The position numbers were made by a program, and so were the translations under genes. 64,000 nt of DNA from Tenrec ecaudatus (lineage: Eukaryota > Chordata > Mammalia > Afrosoricida > Tenrecidae), in NCBI RefSeq assembly GCF_050624435.1, contig NC_134546.1:42549501-42613500 (forward strand), read 5' to 3'. Positions 1-12,769 of the stretch are shown piece by piece. Positions within the stretch are counted from its first letter, which is position 1; every line of letters starts with the position of its first letter. Under the pieces are notes generated by a model. The model saw nothing but the letters and a program-made list of their open reading frames with translations. It did no database searches and was not told where the DNA came from.

Positions 1-1804
1 AACAGAAGGCCAGGGATTTAGGTTTGAGTGAAAGTATAAAACCAAAAGGATAAAATGACACTATTCAAGGATGAAGAGATGGAGAAGTCCCATACCATAC
101 AAAGTCTTGTAGGATGTCTAGTGTTTTAAAACATTGTCCTGAGAATATGTATGAAGAACAACTTTTAATTCTAAGAGCAAACAAAATGATAGTATTGTCA
201 AGATATAACCTGTGGTTTTCAAATCAGTTAGATCCCAATGACCATATGTTTCAGCTGCCATATTTCATTGTAGGTTAAAAAGTTTCCAAAAGGATGATAT
301 GGTATTCTGCCTACATACGTATATGTCCTTATATGAGATATATTTGGTTTTGAGGTCTGAGATGGTCAGTCCAATCTGAAGTTGAGGAAATGTTTGAAAT
401 ACACATTTTTTTACCTGTCTGGGCTCATCAGCAGTCTTTGGGCTATCCATACAGACTACAATGAAATCACAAATTGGCATGAAGATTACTCAGGTTTTGT
501 TTAATGTTAATATTTTTGATATCTATATTTAACCTATGAGCTAGAGAGAATAAAAAACAGTGTGGTGTTTTGTGATAAACAAATTAAATGTACAATTTTG
601 ATGGAAATTATCTTGATATTTATCAAGGAAGAATCGTTTTTTCTATCATTTTAATTGGATACATATCTCCCACTTCTATGCCTAGGGCACATGTGAATAC
701 TTAAAACACGAGGATGAATTGATATGGAATCTATTGTAGAATTTCCGTGAGTCAGTTAATCCAAGATATTCTTGGACACATTTTTCCTTAGGTCTTGTCA
801 CCATTTTTCAGAGGTCTGATATAAACTCCAGTATTTCAAAGCCTTATGAGTAGGGTTCTCACTTCAGCTAAAGGCAAGCAGACATTCTACAAATGTCTAG
901 CAAGCATTTTCAAAAGATACTAATGAGATAACAGAGGGGCATCCAGAGTTGCCACCCAAAGAAGAGGAGTTCAAATGTTATTCCCTCTAAGTCAGGGTTT
1001 TTAAAGGGATGTTTTATAACTTCTGCATTGTGCATTTTCTACATCCAGTGACATTAGCACTTTTTTATAAGTCGCTATATTGTCCCAGTTCATGTGGGAA
1101 TGGGACTAGACTCAGTGTGAAAAGATAACAGAGGTGAAAGGATATCACTCCTCTTTTGTTTCTATTTGTATAACATAAAGCTGCTCTCCAACACTTCTTC
1201 GCATCGGAGGACAATGGCGGTGGTGGACATTTCAAAGGTTAGGAATTTAGTGGATAAGAAATAAATATATTCTGCAGCTTCTGTCACTGGGTGTTTCCCT
1301 GGGGGTAATCTCTTAAGTCTATGGATTGACAGCTCTGAAGTGACAACTGAAGCCTGTCAAGAATTTTAGTTCTTACCTTTTCTTAAGGACAGAGTGACCT
1401 CTCGGGCTCCATGGAATCTGTGTGTTTGAGGTGGATAAAATAAATAAAAACCCTGCCCCTCCATAGCATCTGAATGGCGATACCAACCTGTGAGGTATAA
1501 CAAGGTTCAAAGGAAAAGAGATTAGCATATAGAGCAAATGGGTACCCAACAGAACTATTGGTACTTTAAAGTATTTAGACTGTCTGGTAGGATAGTTTTA
1601 TGATGTTAGGCAATGAGTACTTTCCATCATTGGAACTTGTATTCATATTTCACTTCTCAAAATACACCAAAGTTTATTCTTACACATTTTAAGGCCCTCA
1701 CTTTTAAGCAATTCCAAATCAGAAAATTAAAGAGTGAAATGATTATTTGGAATTTGTTAGGAATCAGTCCTTTAGAACTTGCTAGGCAATTGAAAGACTG
1801 TGGC
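1..1804. other. No recognisable gene or repeat
   Basis: AT-rich sequence with no coherent coding frame, no RNA gene and no repeat family that I can name. Short open frames, for example around 265-480 and 1613-1807, have no motif or compositional sign of coding. Confidence 0.6.
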
Positions 1805-2722
1805 TGATTTTTTTTAATGTAACCCCATAAAGGGTCTCCAGGGGGTTTTATGTATTTAGTTTTCTCTTAAATCATTTCATTAGGACCTAATCCAGATATA
1901 CACCATTCCATAGTTCAGCATATTACACAGTGTTGTACAATTGCTACCATAATTAGTTTCAAAATATTATTTTCTTTCTTGTACTCCTTTCTATCTGCTT
2001 CCCCTATCCCACTCCCCACCTTCCCAGCTGTCTCCCCCAGGAACCCTTATTTCAGTTATTTTCACTATAGATTCACCCATCCTGGGCATAATATACAAAA
2101 AGATAGAAAGGTACATAATATAAAGTAAAAATTCTACCAATAATAACAACATACAAGAGAGATAAGCCCCAATGGGAAAGAAAAAAAATATTAAAAACTG
2201 GACCAAACACAAAGTGCATCAAAAGAGAGATCAAAGGACAAGGTTCTAACCATTCATGTCAGAGTTCTCATTTGAATCCACTACAGCTTCTCTCCAATAC
2301 TCGGTCTGATGACCAGGTTATTCCCATCCCTTGATTAGATCAGAGGAGACACTGGAGGCTTATTTCCTGTGTGGATCCTGCAAATGTGTTTTGGGCTTCC
2401 ACTGCCAGCCACAGCTTTCTGCACATTAGAATCTCACTATTTAAGCTCATATTCCATTACTTCCTTCACATTTGGTTTATATAATTTACAATTCTCAGAT
2501 CACGGGTATTGGTGTGCTTCTTCCATGTGGGCTTAGTTAATGTCTCAGTTAGATGGCTGCTTGTTTGAAAATAAGACTTTAAGACCCAGACACTATTCTT
2601 TCGCATGGCTGGGCATTTTCTAAGTACCATGTTTCCATCATAAAATCAAGTATAGAGCAGGGCCATATTGTAAGAGCCAAAAGAGGATAGGGATGGGGTC
2701 TTGGGTAACTCACCTGACCACA
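1805..2722 (-). mobile_element. L1 LINE 3' end, antisense
   Basis: Antisense copy of an L1 3' untranslated region. The part near 2549-2600 (gcttgtttgaaaataagac followed by tttaagacccagacac) is the reverse complement of the L1 tail near 39540-39610 in this window (ggtcttaaagacttgaaggt, then aaacaagtggccatct). A T-rich run near 1808 would be the poly(A) end of the antisense copy. No coding part is visible. The right boundary is approximate. Confidence 0.65.
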
Positions 2723-2894
2723 TATCTGGATCTGCTATAATAAGTACAGAGATGACTTTAAAAATTATAATAAAACACCACACTTACGGAGCAGATGAAC
2801 TACTTGAGGGGCCATAGGATAGCATTGCATTTTAGCACTCCTTGAAGCAACTGGTTCCTTGGGAGTTCTCTTGGATGCCAACTAGAGTTCAGGG

Positions 2895-3088
2895 CAGCAG
2901 TTCTCAACTTGTGGGTTGTGACCTCTTTGGAGGTCCAAAAACCCTTTCACAAGGGTCGCCCAATTCATAACTGTAGCAACATGCCAGTTATGAAGTAGCA
3001 ACAAAAATAATTTTATGGCTGGGGGTGTCACAACAACATGAGGAACTATATTTAAGGGCCACAGCATTAGGAAGCTTGAGAACCACTG
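2895..3088 (+). mobile_element. SPIN-type hAT MITE, short form
   Basis: About 194 bp with SPIN-like inverted termini. The left end reads cagcagttctcaac (consensus cagtggttctcaacc) and the right end ttgagaaccactg. The inner sequence contains the SPIN landmarks 'gttatgaagtagcaacaa' and 'aacatgaggaact'. The 8-bp flanks gttcaggg (2887-2894) and gttgaagg (3089-3096) match at 6 of 8 positions, as expected for a decayed hAT duplication. It lacks the internal segment present in the longer copy at 35750-36160. It is non-coding and would have needed a transposase in trans. Confidence 0.85.
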
Positions 3089-3099
3089 GTTGAAGGAGA

Positions 3100-3530
3100 A
3101 AGGTTTGAATGACTATATAATTCAGTTCTTCCAGATGATTGAGGAAGGAGGTCTGATGTATGGTCCTGGCTCCTGACTGAGTTCCACGAGTCTTCTCCAC
3201 ATTGCATTAGCTAAGGCTGAAGTAGCTTCTTCTTGTCTGTCTTTGGGGTCAGTGCAGGCTCCTAGACTAGACTTCATCACAGAATGGCCATTACCCGGTG
3301 GCCTCCAGCAGAACAGCTGATTCTTCCCAGGGTGACCAGGCTGCAGTAGAACAAAGGCTCTAAGACATTTTTTTTTAGTCACAGAAGAAACAGATCATAT
3401 CCACTGACTTACACTGATTAATAACTCACCAAATCCATCTCAGATCCAAGGAGATGGGAATTAGACACCACCTTCCAATAGTGGAGTAACCTACTACCAC
3501 GGAGTTCATTCTCTCTCATAGGAATTCTAT
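3100..3530. other. No recognisable feature
   Basis: Unassigned sequence. The short minus-strand frames crossing it have no family motifs and overlap the SPIN element. Confidence 0.5.
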
Positions 3531-3534
3531 AAAT

Positions 3535-3645
3535 CAAGTAGAACTACTTCTTTGGGTTTTTAAGACTTTAAATCTTATGGGCATAGACAGCCTCAACTTT
3601 CTCCCATGGAGTGACCGGTGGATTGGAACTGCTAACATCATGTCT
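3535..3645 (-). mobile_element. AfroSINE fragment
   Basis: Degraded antisense tRNA-derived SINE. The stretch 'aagactttaaatcttatggg' followed by 'ctttctcccatggagtgacc' and 'ttggaactgctaac' follows the order of an antisense AfroSINE (gactgtaaatctttacggg, tttctcccgcggagc, gaactgctgacc). Both ends are truncated. Confidence 0.55.
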
Positions 3646-3649
3646 TCGT

Positions 3650-5330
3650 TTATAAAATGAACAGGGTAATGGCTACACTAACGTCATATTAGAACATTTC
3701 AACATGCATAGCACACGTTATGTTACAAAGCAAAGTCATAATACATGTTACCATACGGTTAGTACAAGTTCTTTCTATCTAATATGATGTTATGAAGGCA
3801 AACTAAATAATATTGTAGGACCAAGAAGTTGAGATACACTGAGAAAGGACAGGCTCTATTCAATTCCCTGGAGATGTCACTTTTGTAAAGCAATGTGATA
3901 GAAAGACTTTCCCCCCCCTTCTCTTTATTCTTCCAAACAGTACACAATACACTCCTTGTTATTGAGAGTCACTGGAAAGGAGACTCGTTGTGATTAAAAG
4001 ATTGATCTTCTGGAAATAATGCTTAATAACAGGCATGAAAAAGTGAGAGTAAGTCTGCGTTTTCAAATACTGTCCTCAAGTTCATTTAACCTGAGCTGCT
4101 TGTGGACCACGTAGAAAGTCTGTAATCGATATTTCCAGGCTGAAATCAATAAACCTGAGAGACGGCAAAGGCCAACTGGCTCATGTGTAGGGATCCCTGA
4201 GAGCCCTGTGAAAGACACACTGGTTGGACCACTGTTACGTGGGCTGCAGACGTACTGCATATCCGCAATTGCAATCTTTTCCCTTTAGTCTAATGCAAAT
4301 GTACATCTATGTCTCTATGTATGTAGAAATAATTTTGCATATATGTAGAAAAATGTATCTTTCAAAATCTGAAATGAAAGTGATTTTAAATGTTATTCTC
4401 TTTATTCCAAATGTACCCTCAGAAACAAACTGAAAAGTCCTTGAACAATCCCCATTGCATTTGTTTTTAAACTTTCTAACCAGAGGATGTTTGGTGCACT
4501 AAATTTTCTTACTACTTTTTTGATGACTAATCAGATGCTCAACCTATTTCCTGGCAAGATTTTCTGTATATTTAACTTACATCAAGGGAAGTTTCTCTTA
4601 GGTATGTCTAATATTAGGTCACTTTTATTCAGAAACAATTATTTTTTCATCAGGATTTATTATTCACTGAAAATTGAGCATTGGAAAATTCTGCCACAAA
4701 ATAGCACTCTATATTTTCTCTCTTTTTTAATCCTGATAATATAACCTCTAGAGCTTTTCTCTAATTTTCCTTCTTCTTTCTCAATAAGATTTTCCTTTTA
4801 AGATAACACAAGATGTATGTATTACTTCTATACTACTGATTCTTGCCTGTAACTCAAATATCATTGTAAATCAGAAGGAAATAAAAATAATTTTTTAAAA
4901 GATGTCACGGGAATTTCGTGCGTGGTCATATGCCTCACTTTGCAGGAAATGTGAACATTTCTCCTTCTATGAATCATTCAAGCCCTTATAGAAACCAAGC
5001 AAAAACACCTGACACAAATGTCTCTGTGACTTTTGACCAATCATCCAAATTTTGTGAAAATAATGCTTTAGGCAATATTTCAATTTCTAAAACAGGGAAC
5101 AATTTGTGTGAGTGTGTGTGTGTGTGTGTGTGTGTTTTCATATGTCTTCTTAAAATTATTTTGATTGTGAGGATTGCTATAAAGTTAGAGTTTTTTAATA
5201 TATACTTTGTATGACAAGAGCTTTCAGTAAGCCACAGTGTTATTTCAAAGTGGACTATATTCGACATGTTTCATGTTCCAAATGTGTGAATATATTTGAC
5301 TTTTAAGAAACCTAATATATGATGACTTAA
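3650..5330. other. No gene; one TG microsatellite
   Basis: AT-rich sequence without recognisable genes or repeat families. The only distinct structure is the TG repeat at about 5105-5135. The frames of 69-98 codons here show no domains. Confidence 0.5.
5105..5135. repeat. (TG)n microsatellite
   Basis: A run of alternating TG dinucleotides of about 30 bp, seen directly. It generates spurious open frames on both strands. Confidence 0.95.
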
Positions 5331-5334
5331 TTAT

Positions 5335-5525
5335 TCTCACTGCCAATGAGTTGGTGTTGATTTTTAATGGCCCCATAGGACGTGAGGAACTGCCCTGTGG
5401 ATTTCTGAGACTGTAACTCTTCAGGAAATAGAAAGCCTCTTCTTTCTCTCTCAGGGCAGCTGATGTTTTTAAAGCACTGAATTTGCCGTTAGCAAGGTCA
5501 ATGCATGACCAGATTCCTGTAAATA
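5335..5525 (-). mobile_element. AfroSINE, antisense
   Basis: Antisense AfroSINE: 'actgccaatgagttggtg', then 'ggccccatagga', 'tctgagactgtaactcttc', 'agaaagcctcttctttctc' and 'gccgttagcaaggtcaatgc', in the order of the reverse-complemented SINE from its tail to its tRNA-like head. Moderately diverged. Confidence 0.7.
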
Positions 5526-5529
5526 GCAT

Positions 5530-6120
5530 ATCCCCCTAATTTGTTAAAAAATTTTAATAATTGAACATAACTAAATTCACAATCAACATTCAATACATAG
5601 TAAGTTTTTATGTATAGCTATCTTTTTAACAGTAAGTTACCTCTGTAGATATTATGTTTTAATATATTTGATGTAGATTGTTTCATTTGCTATATTTGAT
5701 ATTTAGAAAAGCTCTTTAAAAGAAGGAAATTATTATCACCAATTTTAGTAAGGGCATTGGGGCTCTGAGAGACAGATTTTCCCAAGGTTACAAGTACCAG
5801 ATGTCATGAGGTGGACACAAACTCATAGTGACCTTGTGATTATCAGAAATGAACTGTACTTGATAGGATTTTCAATCGCTGATTTTTCCTAAGTAGATTT
5901 CTGAACCTTTTTAATGAGGTGCTGTTGGATAAACTCAAACTTTCAACAATACAAATAACATCCATGTGTTTTAACTGTTTGCAGTGCCCAGTATCGATAC
6001 AAGAGTCAGCTACTCTGAAAGTGACAAATAACATTAGAAGATCATGGAAATTGTTGGTAGGTTTCGTAGAGTCAACTGCAACTCTTTGTTTTTTTTCCTA
6101 ATTGTTTTTCCTTAAAAATG
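5530..6120. other. Mostly unassigned; short SINE-like piece
   Basis: A short AfroSINE-like fragment (aactcatagtgaccttgtg) lies at about 5790-5860, antisense. I see nothing else. The overlapping frames near 5843-6101 on both strands have no support. Confidence 0.35.
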
Positions 6121-6129
6121 GTGCATTCA

Positions 6130-8600
6130 GCTGATATTTGAAAATAGATCACCTGCTGGGACACAAGGCAAGCTTGAGAAAATTCAGACACATAGTGTGG
6201 TCATTCAAACCATCTTCTCTGACCAGGGACCATAAAGCTGGAAATCAACAATAGAGAGAACAACAACAACAAAAAGATGAACACTCAGAGATTCAGTTAC
6301 ACAGTTCTCAAAATATAATTTTCCAAATTAGAGGGAGAAATTAGGAAGTTTCTAGAAACCAATGAGATGACAATACAACATACCAAAATCTATGGGTGCA
6401 GAAATTTATCAGAGGTCACTTTATTGCAATAAATGCACACATTAAAAAGGAGGAGAGAACGATGGCCAGCACCTTAACACCGCACCTTCAGCAGTTAGAA
6501 CAGAGACAACAGCAGAAGCCTTCCAACAGCAGAAGAAAAGAAACCATAAAAAGTAGAGCAGCGATAAATGAGCTGGAAAACAGAAGAACAATGAGAAAAA
6601 TAAACAAAGGAAAAGGTGGGTTCTTTGAAAGGAGCAACAAAATCAATAAACCACTAGCAAACTTGACAAAGAAAAAGATGGAGCAGACAACAAGATCTAG
6701 AATTAGGGATGAAACAGGGGAAGTCACAAGAGACTTTAATGAAATAAAAAGATTAATTATGCAGTACTAAGAAAGATTGTATTAAAACAAGTTCAGTAAT
6801 TTGGAGGACATGGACAAATCCCTGGAAAATCACTCTCTCCCAAAATTAATGCATATGGACATTAAGAAATTGAATAGACCCATTGCAAAAGAAAAAATAG
6901 ATGAGGTTGTCAAGAATCTATCAAAAAAAAATCCTAGTCCCGATGGTTTCACAGGAGAATTCTACCAAGCATTCAGATAAGAACTGGCACCAATCCTACA
7001 CCAACTCTTCCAGATCATGGAAAGGGACAGAAAATTCCCAAACTCTTTCTATGAAGCTAGCTTAACCTGGATACCAAAACCAAACAAAGACCTCACTAGG
7101 ATAAAGAATTACAAACTGATACCTCTCATCCTTAACACAATCTTGGCCAATAGAATCCAACAACATATCGAAAAAATAATATATCATGACAAAGTGGGAT
7201 TCATACCAGGGATGGAGGGATGGTTCAACATTCAAAAAAAAAAAAACAATGAACATAATCCACCATATGAACAAGAAAAAGAATAAAAAACATATGATGA
7301 CATCAAGTGATGCAGAAAAAGCATTTGATAACATCCAACACCCAATCATAATAAAGGCTCTAAAGAAGATTGGATTAGAGGGGGAAAAACCCAATACAAT
7401 AAAAGCAACATACAAAGAACCAACAGCCAATAATATTACACTCAATGGAGAAAATCTGGAAACATTTCTACGGAACAAGGGAACCCAACAAGGATGTCCC
7501 TTATCCCACTTCTATTCAACATTGTGCTGAAAGTCCTAGCCGATACCACACGACAACAGCAAGCTATCAAGGGTAAGCATTCGGGTAAAAAAGAAATTAA
7601 ACACGCTATTTGCAGATGATATGAGAGTTTTATGTACTGAGAATCCTGAGGGTCCACAACAGTAGAGAAGCAGGTTACAAGATTAACAAGCGGAAATCAA
7701 TTGGATTCCTTCATATCAAGATGAGAATACGGAAAATGATATCAAGGAATCAGTATCATTCACAAAAGCCATGCAAAAGCTGAAATACCTAGGAATAAAC
7801 CTACCCTGCAAAATCCAAAATCCTGTCTGAAGAAAACTACAGAACATTACTACCAGAAACTACAAGAAAGCACATTCCACGTTCGTGTATCAGAAGACCC
7901 CATATTGTGAAAATGTCAACACAATCTAAAACAATAATCTACAAATTCAATGAAATCCTGATCCAAATTCCAGCATCATTCTTCAAGGAAGTGGAAAATT
8001 TGACCACCAACTTCATATGGAGATGGAAGAAGGCCAGGGTAGGAAAAGAATTCCAAAGAAGAACAGAGTAGGTGGTCTTGCTCTACCTGACCTCAAACCC
8101 TACTATAGAATCACAACCTGGTACTAGCATAATGATAGAGAGTCGTACGAATGGAGCAGGACAGAAACTCAGAAATAAAACATCGTTATACATACAACTG
8201 ATTTTTTTGCAAAGACCCAAAAACATTAAAAGAAAACAAATGCCCTCTTCAACTTATGATGTTGGAAAAGCTGGGTATCCTTTTATAGGAAAATGAAACA
8301 AGACCCATCTTTCACTCCATGCACAAAAACAAAGTACAGGTGGATCAAAGACCTAAATATTAATCCCAAAGCTATCAGGATAATCAATGATAAAACTGAG
8401 ACAAACCTTAGGAACCCAATTGCAGGCTATTAAAAATAACAAAGAAACACTCCATGGAAGATAAAATAGATGAGTGGAACCTATGAAAACCACTGGTATA
8501 CATCAAAAGACTTCATTAAAAGAGTTAAAAGAAAACCCACAGCCTGGGATAGGATATTTAGAAACTACATAGCAGACAAAATACTACTTAATAAAATCTA
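6130..8600 (+). pseudogene. L1 ORF2 (endonuclease/RT) remnant
   Basis: Broken reading frames of L1 ORF2, the protein that nicks target DNA and reverse transcribes L1 RNA. Frames at 6396-6770, 7017-7286 and 7186-7530 give recognisable L1 stretches: 'SPDGFTGEFYQAF', '[16 protein letters not shown]', '[12 protein letters not shown]', 'VGFIPGM', 'DAEKAFDNIQHP' and 'GTQQGCPLS'. The reverse transcriptase active-site box is preserved as LFADDM (FADD at 7609-7620). The pieces are separated by stops and frameshifts, so no full protein can be made. Codon content is ordinary A-rich L1. Confidence 0.85.
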
Positions 8601-8892
8601 CAGAATTTTACAAGTTTACAACCAAAAAAAGTAACAGCCCTCTGAGGGCAAAGGACCCGAACAGGTGATTCCCAAAGGATGACAATCTAGTGGCCCATAA
8701 ATACATGAGGAAATGCCATCTGGGAAATGCAAGTCAAACAACCATGAGATACCACCTAACACCCATAACTGTAGCCCAATTAAAAAGCAAAAATGGAGAA
8801 CAACCAATATTGGAGAGGGTGTGGTGAGACAGAACTCGTATCCACTGCTGCATGCAACCACTGTGGAAGACAACACGGCGATACGTAAAACA

Positions 8893-8954
8893 GGGCGAGT
8901 GAACCATCCTTTTGATCCAAAAACAGAGGGCGAGTGAACCATCCTTTTGATCCA
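8893..8954. repeat. Short tandem duplication in L1
   Basis: The 27-base unit beginning gggcgagtgaaccatccttt occurs at 8893-8919 and again at 8928-8954, a 35-bp period, within the L1 3' region. The copies look identical, so the duplication is younger than the L1 insertion. Confidence 0.9.
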
Positions 8955-9874
8955 GCAGTACCACTGCTGGGCATATACCCCAAAGAAATAAGAAACGGAA
9001 CATGACAGACATTTGCCCGCCCCGGTCACATTTGGGGGAACATAGCTGCACGTCTGATGGAGGGCACAGGAGAGAGGGCTAACTCCTAGGTGGGTGTCAT
9101 AGTGACTGAGGATGCTTTTGGGGACCCTAGGCGGGGAGTGTCTGGTGGTGGGCAGTGGGAGGAGAACACTGAACATGGACATCTGGAGGTAGCCCAAGAA
9201 GCCAGGCTGGGTGCCGTGGAACACTGGGACACTTAATCCTGAATATTTGGGGAGCACAGCATGCTCCAGAGCCTGCATCGGTGAGATCCAATGCAGGAAC
9301 TCCACGGGGTGACCTTGAATCTACCTCAGACACACTTTTAACTTGAGAACTTAAACTGGATAATACATGGTGTCTGAGGAACTAGGCAACAGCTATACTA
9401 AGAGTGGTGTACCATTGGTTGACGGACAAACAAGGTTTTGCTGTATCATCGGCCTATATACCGTATGAAGATACATATTACACTGGCAATCCTGTGAAGG
9501 TCATCCAATTATATGTTGCTTGTGCTTGTTCATATTAAGGTGTATCTCAGAGCTGCGTCGCTATGGGGTCACCCTCTTGCAGTTGTGTCATTTGTTTCTC
9601 TGTTTTTCAGTAAATGAAACCTAGGGAAGCTGAGTCCGTAGAGAAGAAAACAGAACAAGAGTTTGAGGAGAGGAAGGATATACAGGGGTTGTGGAGATAA
9701 AAGGGAGATGATATCAAAGAGTCCAGGAGGAAAAAGACTGATTATGGAAGCAATTGTACAATTCTGTTTGATGTGAATACACTATGAAATGACAGGAAGT
9801 ATTAACTCCCAAGTTTACAGCAAATTAAAAAAAAGAAACATAAAACAACATACATCCAGGAATGGGTTTGGGGC

Positions 9875-10750
9875 TCACACTAATTCTCCACTCCAACTTA
9901 AGAACTATTAATTCTCACATCATGGCCCTGCTCCGTACTCGCCCACAGGAAGGGAACCCAGAAGATATGGGTGCTGTAGCAAAATGTGGTAAAGAATTTA
10001 GATTGTGCCAGGCTATCTGATACAATACTGCCTGGAGTCTTAAAGGCTTGTCTCCAAACAGGCAGCCATGTAAGAGAGATGTCAACTATGTGCACATGGA
10101 AGAAGCACCCTGAAGGACAGGAATCCATCTAACCCAAAGTCAAAGGAGGGATCAGTATCAGAGCCTTGATTATGAGAATCCAGGGTCCAAAGGCGATGCA
10201 TGACAAAGGGAGAGCCTCCAGAGAACGTATCTAGAATTGAGGGATGGGAGAAAAGGGGTCAAACAGAGTGCATGGGAGAGTGGAGCCCAGAAGAGGAAAG
10301 GCATAAATCTGACCTGAACACTTAAACCTTGTTCAGGAGATGGCCCCTATGATGCAGACTGGACCTGATCCAGTTTCCAAAATTTGCTGTATTTTGTGTT
10401 TGTATTGTTGTGTTTGGTTTTTGTTCATTCATAGTAGAGTGTATCATAGAGGTGTTACAAGCAATGAAGATCACCCAATTGAAGTTATGTTATACGTTTT
10501 GCTGTTTTCGGTATATGAAACCCAGGATTGCTGAACCTCTAGGGACAGCAAGTAAATTAAGAGTTTTGGGGGGAAAGGGTTACAGTGGTGGTGGAGAGGT
10601 GATAGGGAGACGACACCAAGGATTCCATGTAGAAAAAAAAAAGTGGTTGGAAATTGATTGTGGTGGCAATTGTACAATTCTACTTGACATGATAGAAATG
10701 TGGAATGATATATGTATTAAATACCAACCAATAAAAATATGGTGTATTAA
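9875..10750 (+). mobile_element. L1 3'UTR, second copy
   Basis: A second sense L1 3' end. Landmarks are 'ggagtcttaaaggcttgtct' near 10038, 'cacatggaagaagcaccctg' near 10094, and a terminus 'ccaaccaataaaaatatggtg' near 10740. The same landmarks occur at 39540-39630, and antisense at 1805-2722. It repeats material of the preceding L1, so it is either a separate insertion or a duplication of the 3' end. Confidence 0.65.
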
Positions 10751-10811
10751 CATCTCTTATGATTACAGAATTGTTGTCAGGTTTCACCATAACCTTATGT
10801 ACAATAGAATA

Positions 10812-12765
10812 AAATACTGCCTGCTCCTGCAGAAGCCTCAAAATTGTTGCTAGGTCTCATTCCATGGTTGCAGCTCGTGCCTCAATCTATGTCCTGGAGG
10901 GTCTTCCTTCGTTATGCTTACCATCTGCTTCACCAAGCATGATGACCCCCTCCCAGGAACTGACATCTCCTGAAGAGCATGTTGAAGGTACACAAAACGA
11001 AGGCTTATTGTTGTTGCTGCTAAGATAGTGTCTAGTTACACTTCTTCAAAACAGATCTGTTGGCTCTTTTGGCAGTCCATGGTGCTTTCGATATTCTTTG
11101 CCAGCATCAACATGCAAATGAATCAAATCTTTTTCAGTCTCCCTGTTCATTGTCCACCTTTCACATGAAGAGGAGATGACTGAACATGACAGATTTGAGT
11201 CAGATTCACCTTACTCTTCAATGTTATATCATTGCTCTTTGACACTGCAAGCACCTTGGGCAGCATTGTTGGTTTCTTGTCTGCTGCTTCCCTGAGTGCT
11301 AATTGGGTTATAGAGTTAAAGAGTTAAAGAAAATCCTTCACAACTTCAATCTTTCTCCATTTAGCATGATGTTGTTTAGTGGTCCAGTTGTGAGATATTT
11401 TGTGTTATTTTCACGGCATTGCAATACATACTGAATGCTGCAAATTTTTAATTTAATAATTAAGTACTTCAAATATCTTTGGCTTTCAGCAAACAAAGAT
11501 GTGTCATCTGCATATTTCAAGTTGCTAAAGAGCTTTCTTCCAATTGCAATGCTACATTCTTCTTCATATAGTTCAGCTAATAAGATAATTTCCTCAGAAT
11601 ACAAAATGTAAAGGAGGTGGTAAAAGAACACAACCCTGACACACACTTTCTTATTTAAAAATATCCCCTTGCTACATTACAATGACTGCCTCGTGTTCTG
11701 TATCCAGGTTGCACATGGATGAAATTAAGTGTTCTAGAATTCAGAATCTTTTCAATGCCATGCCTACTTTTTTCATAATCCATACAGCTCAATTCATTTA
11801 TATAATCGATAAAATGTAAATAAGCATCTTCTGGTTTCCTGTGCTCTCAGACAAGAGCACTCTGTCCTCAGCAGCAATAGCCTTGCTTCCACGTCCTCTT
11901 CTAAATCCAGCTGGAATTTCTGGCAGCTTCCTAAAGATATCTGCTGCAAACCTTTTTTATTTATCTTCAAAAAGTTTACTTTCAAGTGGTATTAGTGATA
12001 TTGTTGGATAGCTGTCTCACTTTTCTTTAGAATTGGCACAGATGTAGATCTTTTTTAGACAATTGAGGATGATGTCTTCCAAATTTCTTGGCATAGAGTA
12101 GTGAGTGCTTCCAGTGCATCGTTGGCTTGTTGAAACATTTCAGTTGATACTCCATCTATTCCTGGAGTCTTGTTTCTGACCAATGCCTTCCGTGGTGCTT
12201 GGACTTCTTACATTAATACCACCAGTGATCTTATGCTGCCTCTTCACAAGGTTGAATATCAATCTTTTGTTGTTGTTATTACAATGACTTGATATTCTTC
12301 TTTTGATACTTTTTACATCATCCAATATTTTGTCTATTGATTCCTTCAATGTTATAGATGCTTGGATATTTTTCTTCATTCCTATTAGTTTGAGAAATGC
12401 AAAACATGTCCTGCTCCTTTGGTTTTCTAACTCTAGATCTTTGCATGTATAATTATAATATTTTACATTGTTTTCTCTAGCTGCTTTTGAAAATTCCCAT
12501 TCAGTTCTTCTTCCCTACATTCAAGAGCAAGTTTCAGTGTCTCTTCCGATATCTGCTTTGGTATTCTTGCTCTCCTATCTTTTAATGTCCTTTTACTTTC
12601 TCCACATATGTTGTTCTAGATACCACCTCACAACTCCTGTGGCCTTCAGTTGTCAGTGTGTAATGAATTTAGTCCCACGTGTACAAAGAATTAGATTTCT
12701 TCTTGAAATCATCCTTAAATTCAGGTGGCATATCTTGTGATAGTTCAGGCTTTATATTAACATGG
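10812..12765 (-). mobile_element. RTE-clade LINE, antisense copy A
   Basis: Antisense RTE LINE, read from its 3' end at about 10812 towards its endonuclease region at about 12765. The minus-strand frame 11338-11646 contains the reverse transcriptase box YADDTSLFAES. The minus-strand frame 12140-12379 covers the linker between endonuclease and reverse transcriptase ('ILDDVKSIKRRI', 'EGIGQKQDSRNRWSIN'). The copy is broken by stops and frameshifts. The missing 5' end may be the antisense fragment at 16827-17360. Confidence 0.8.
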
Positions 12766-12769
12766 CTGG

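Larger units (their letters stand above)
6125..9850 (+). mobile_element. 5'-truncated L1 LINE
   Basis: A long sense L1. From about 6125 it follows L1 ORF2 through the linker between endonuclease and reverse transcriptase, the reverse transcriptase, and the C-terminal part, into 3'UTR-like sequence (about 8690-9850, including 'gagataccacctaacaccca' and 'gatccagcagtaccactg'). The 5'UTR, ORF1 and the start of ORF2 are missing, as in most L1 insertions truncated by incomplete reverse transcription. The part after 9000 is less certain. Sequence near 9600-9780 recurs near 10500-10740, so the 3' portion exists twice. The end is placed at an A-rich stretch near 9830. Confidence 0.75.

Noticed and set aside
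4986..5267. 93-98 codon frames on both strands with Cys/Val or Thr/His runs
   Set aside because: Generated by the TG microsatellite.
8616..9305. 229-codon minus-strand open frame, the longest in the window
   Set aside because: It is antisense to the L1 3' region and spans the tandem duplication at 8893-8954, which repeats part of its translation. It shows no domain or start context.
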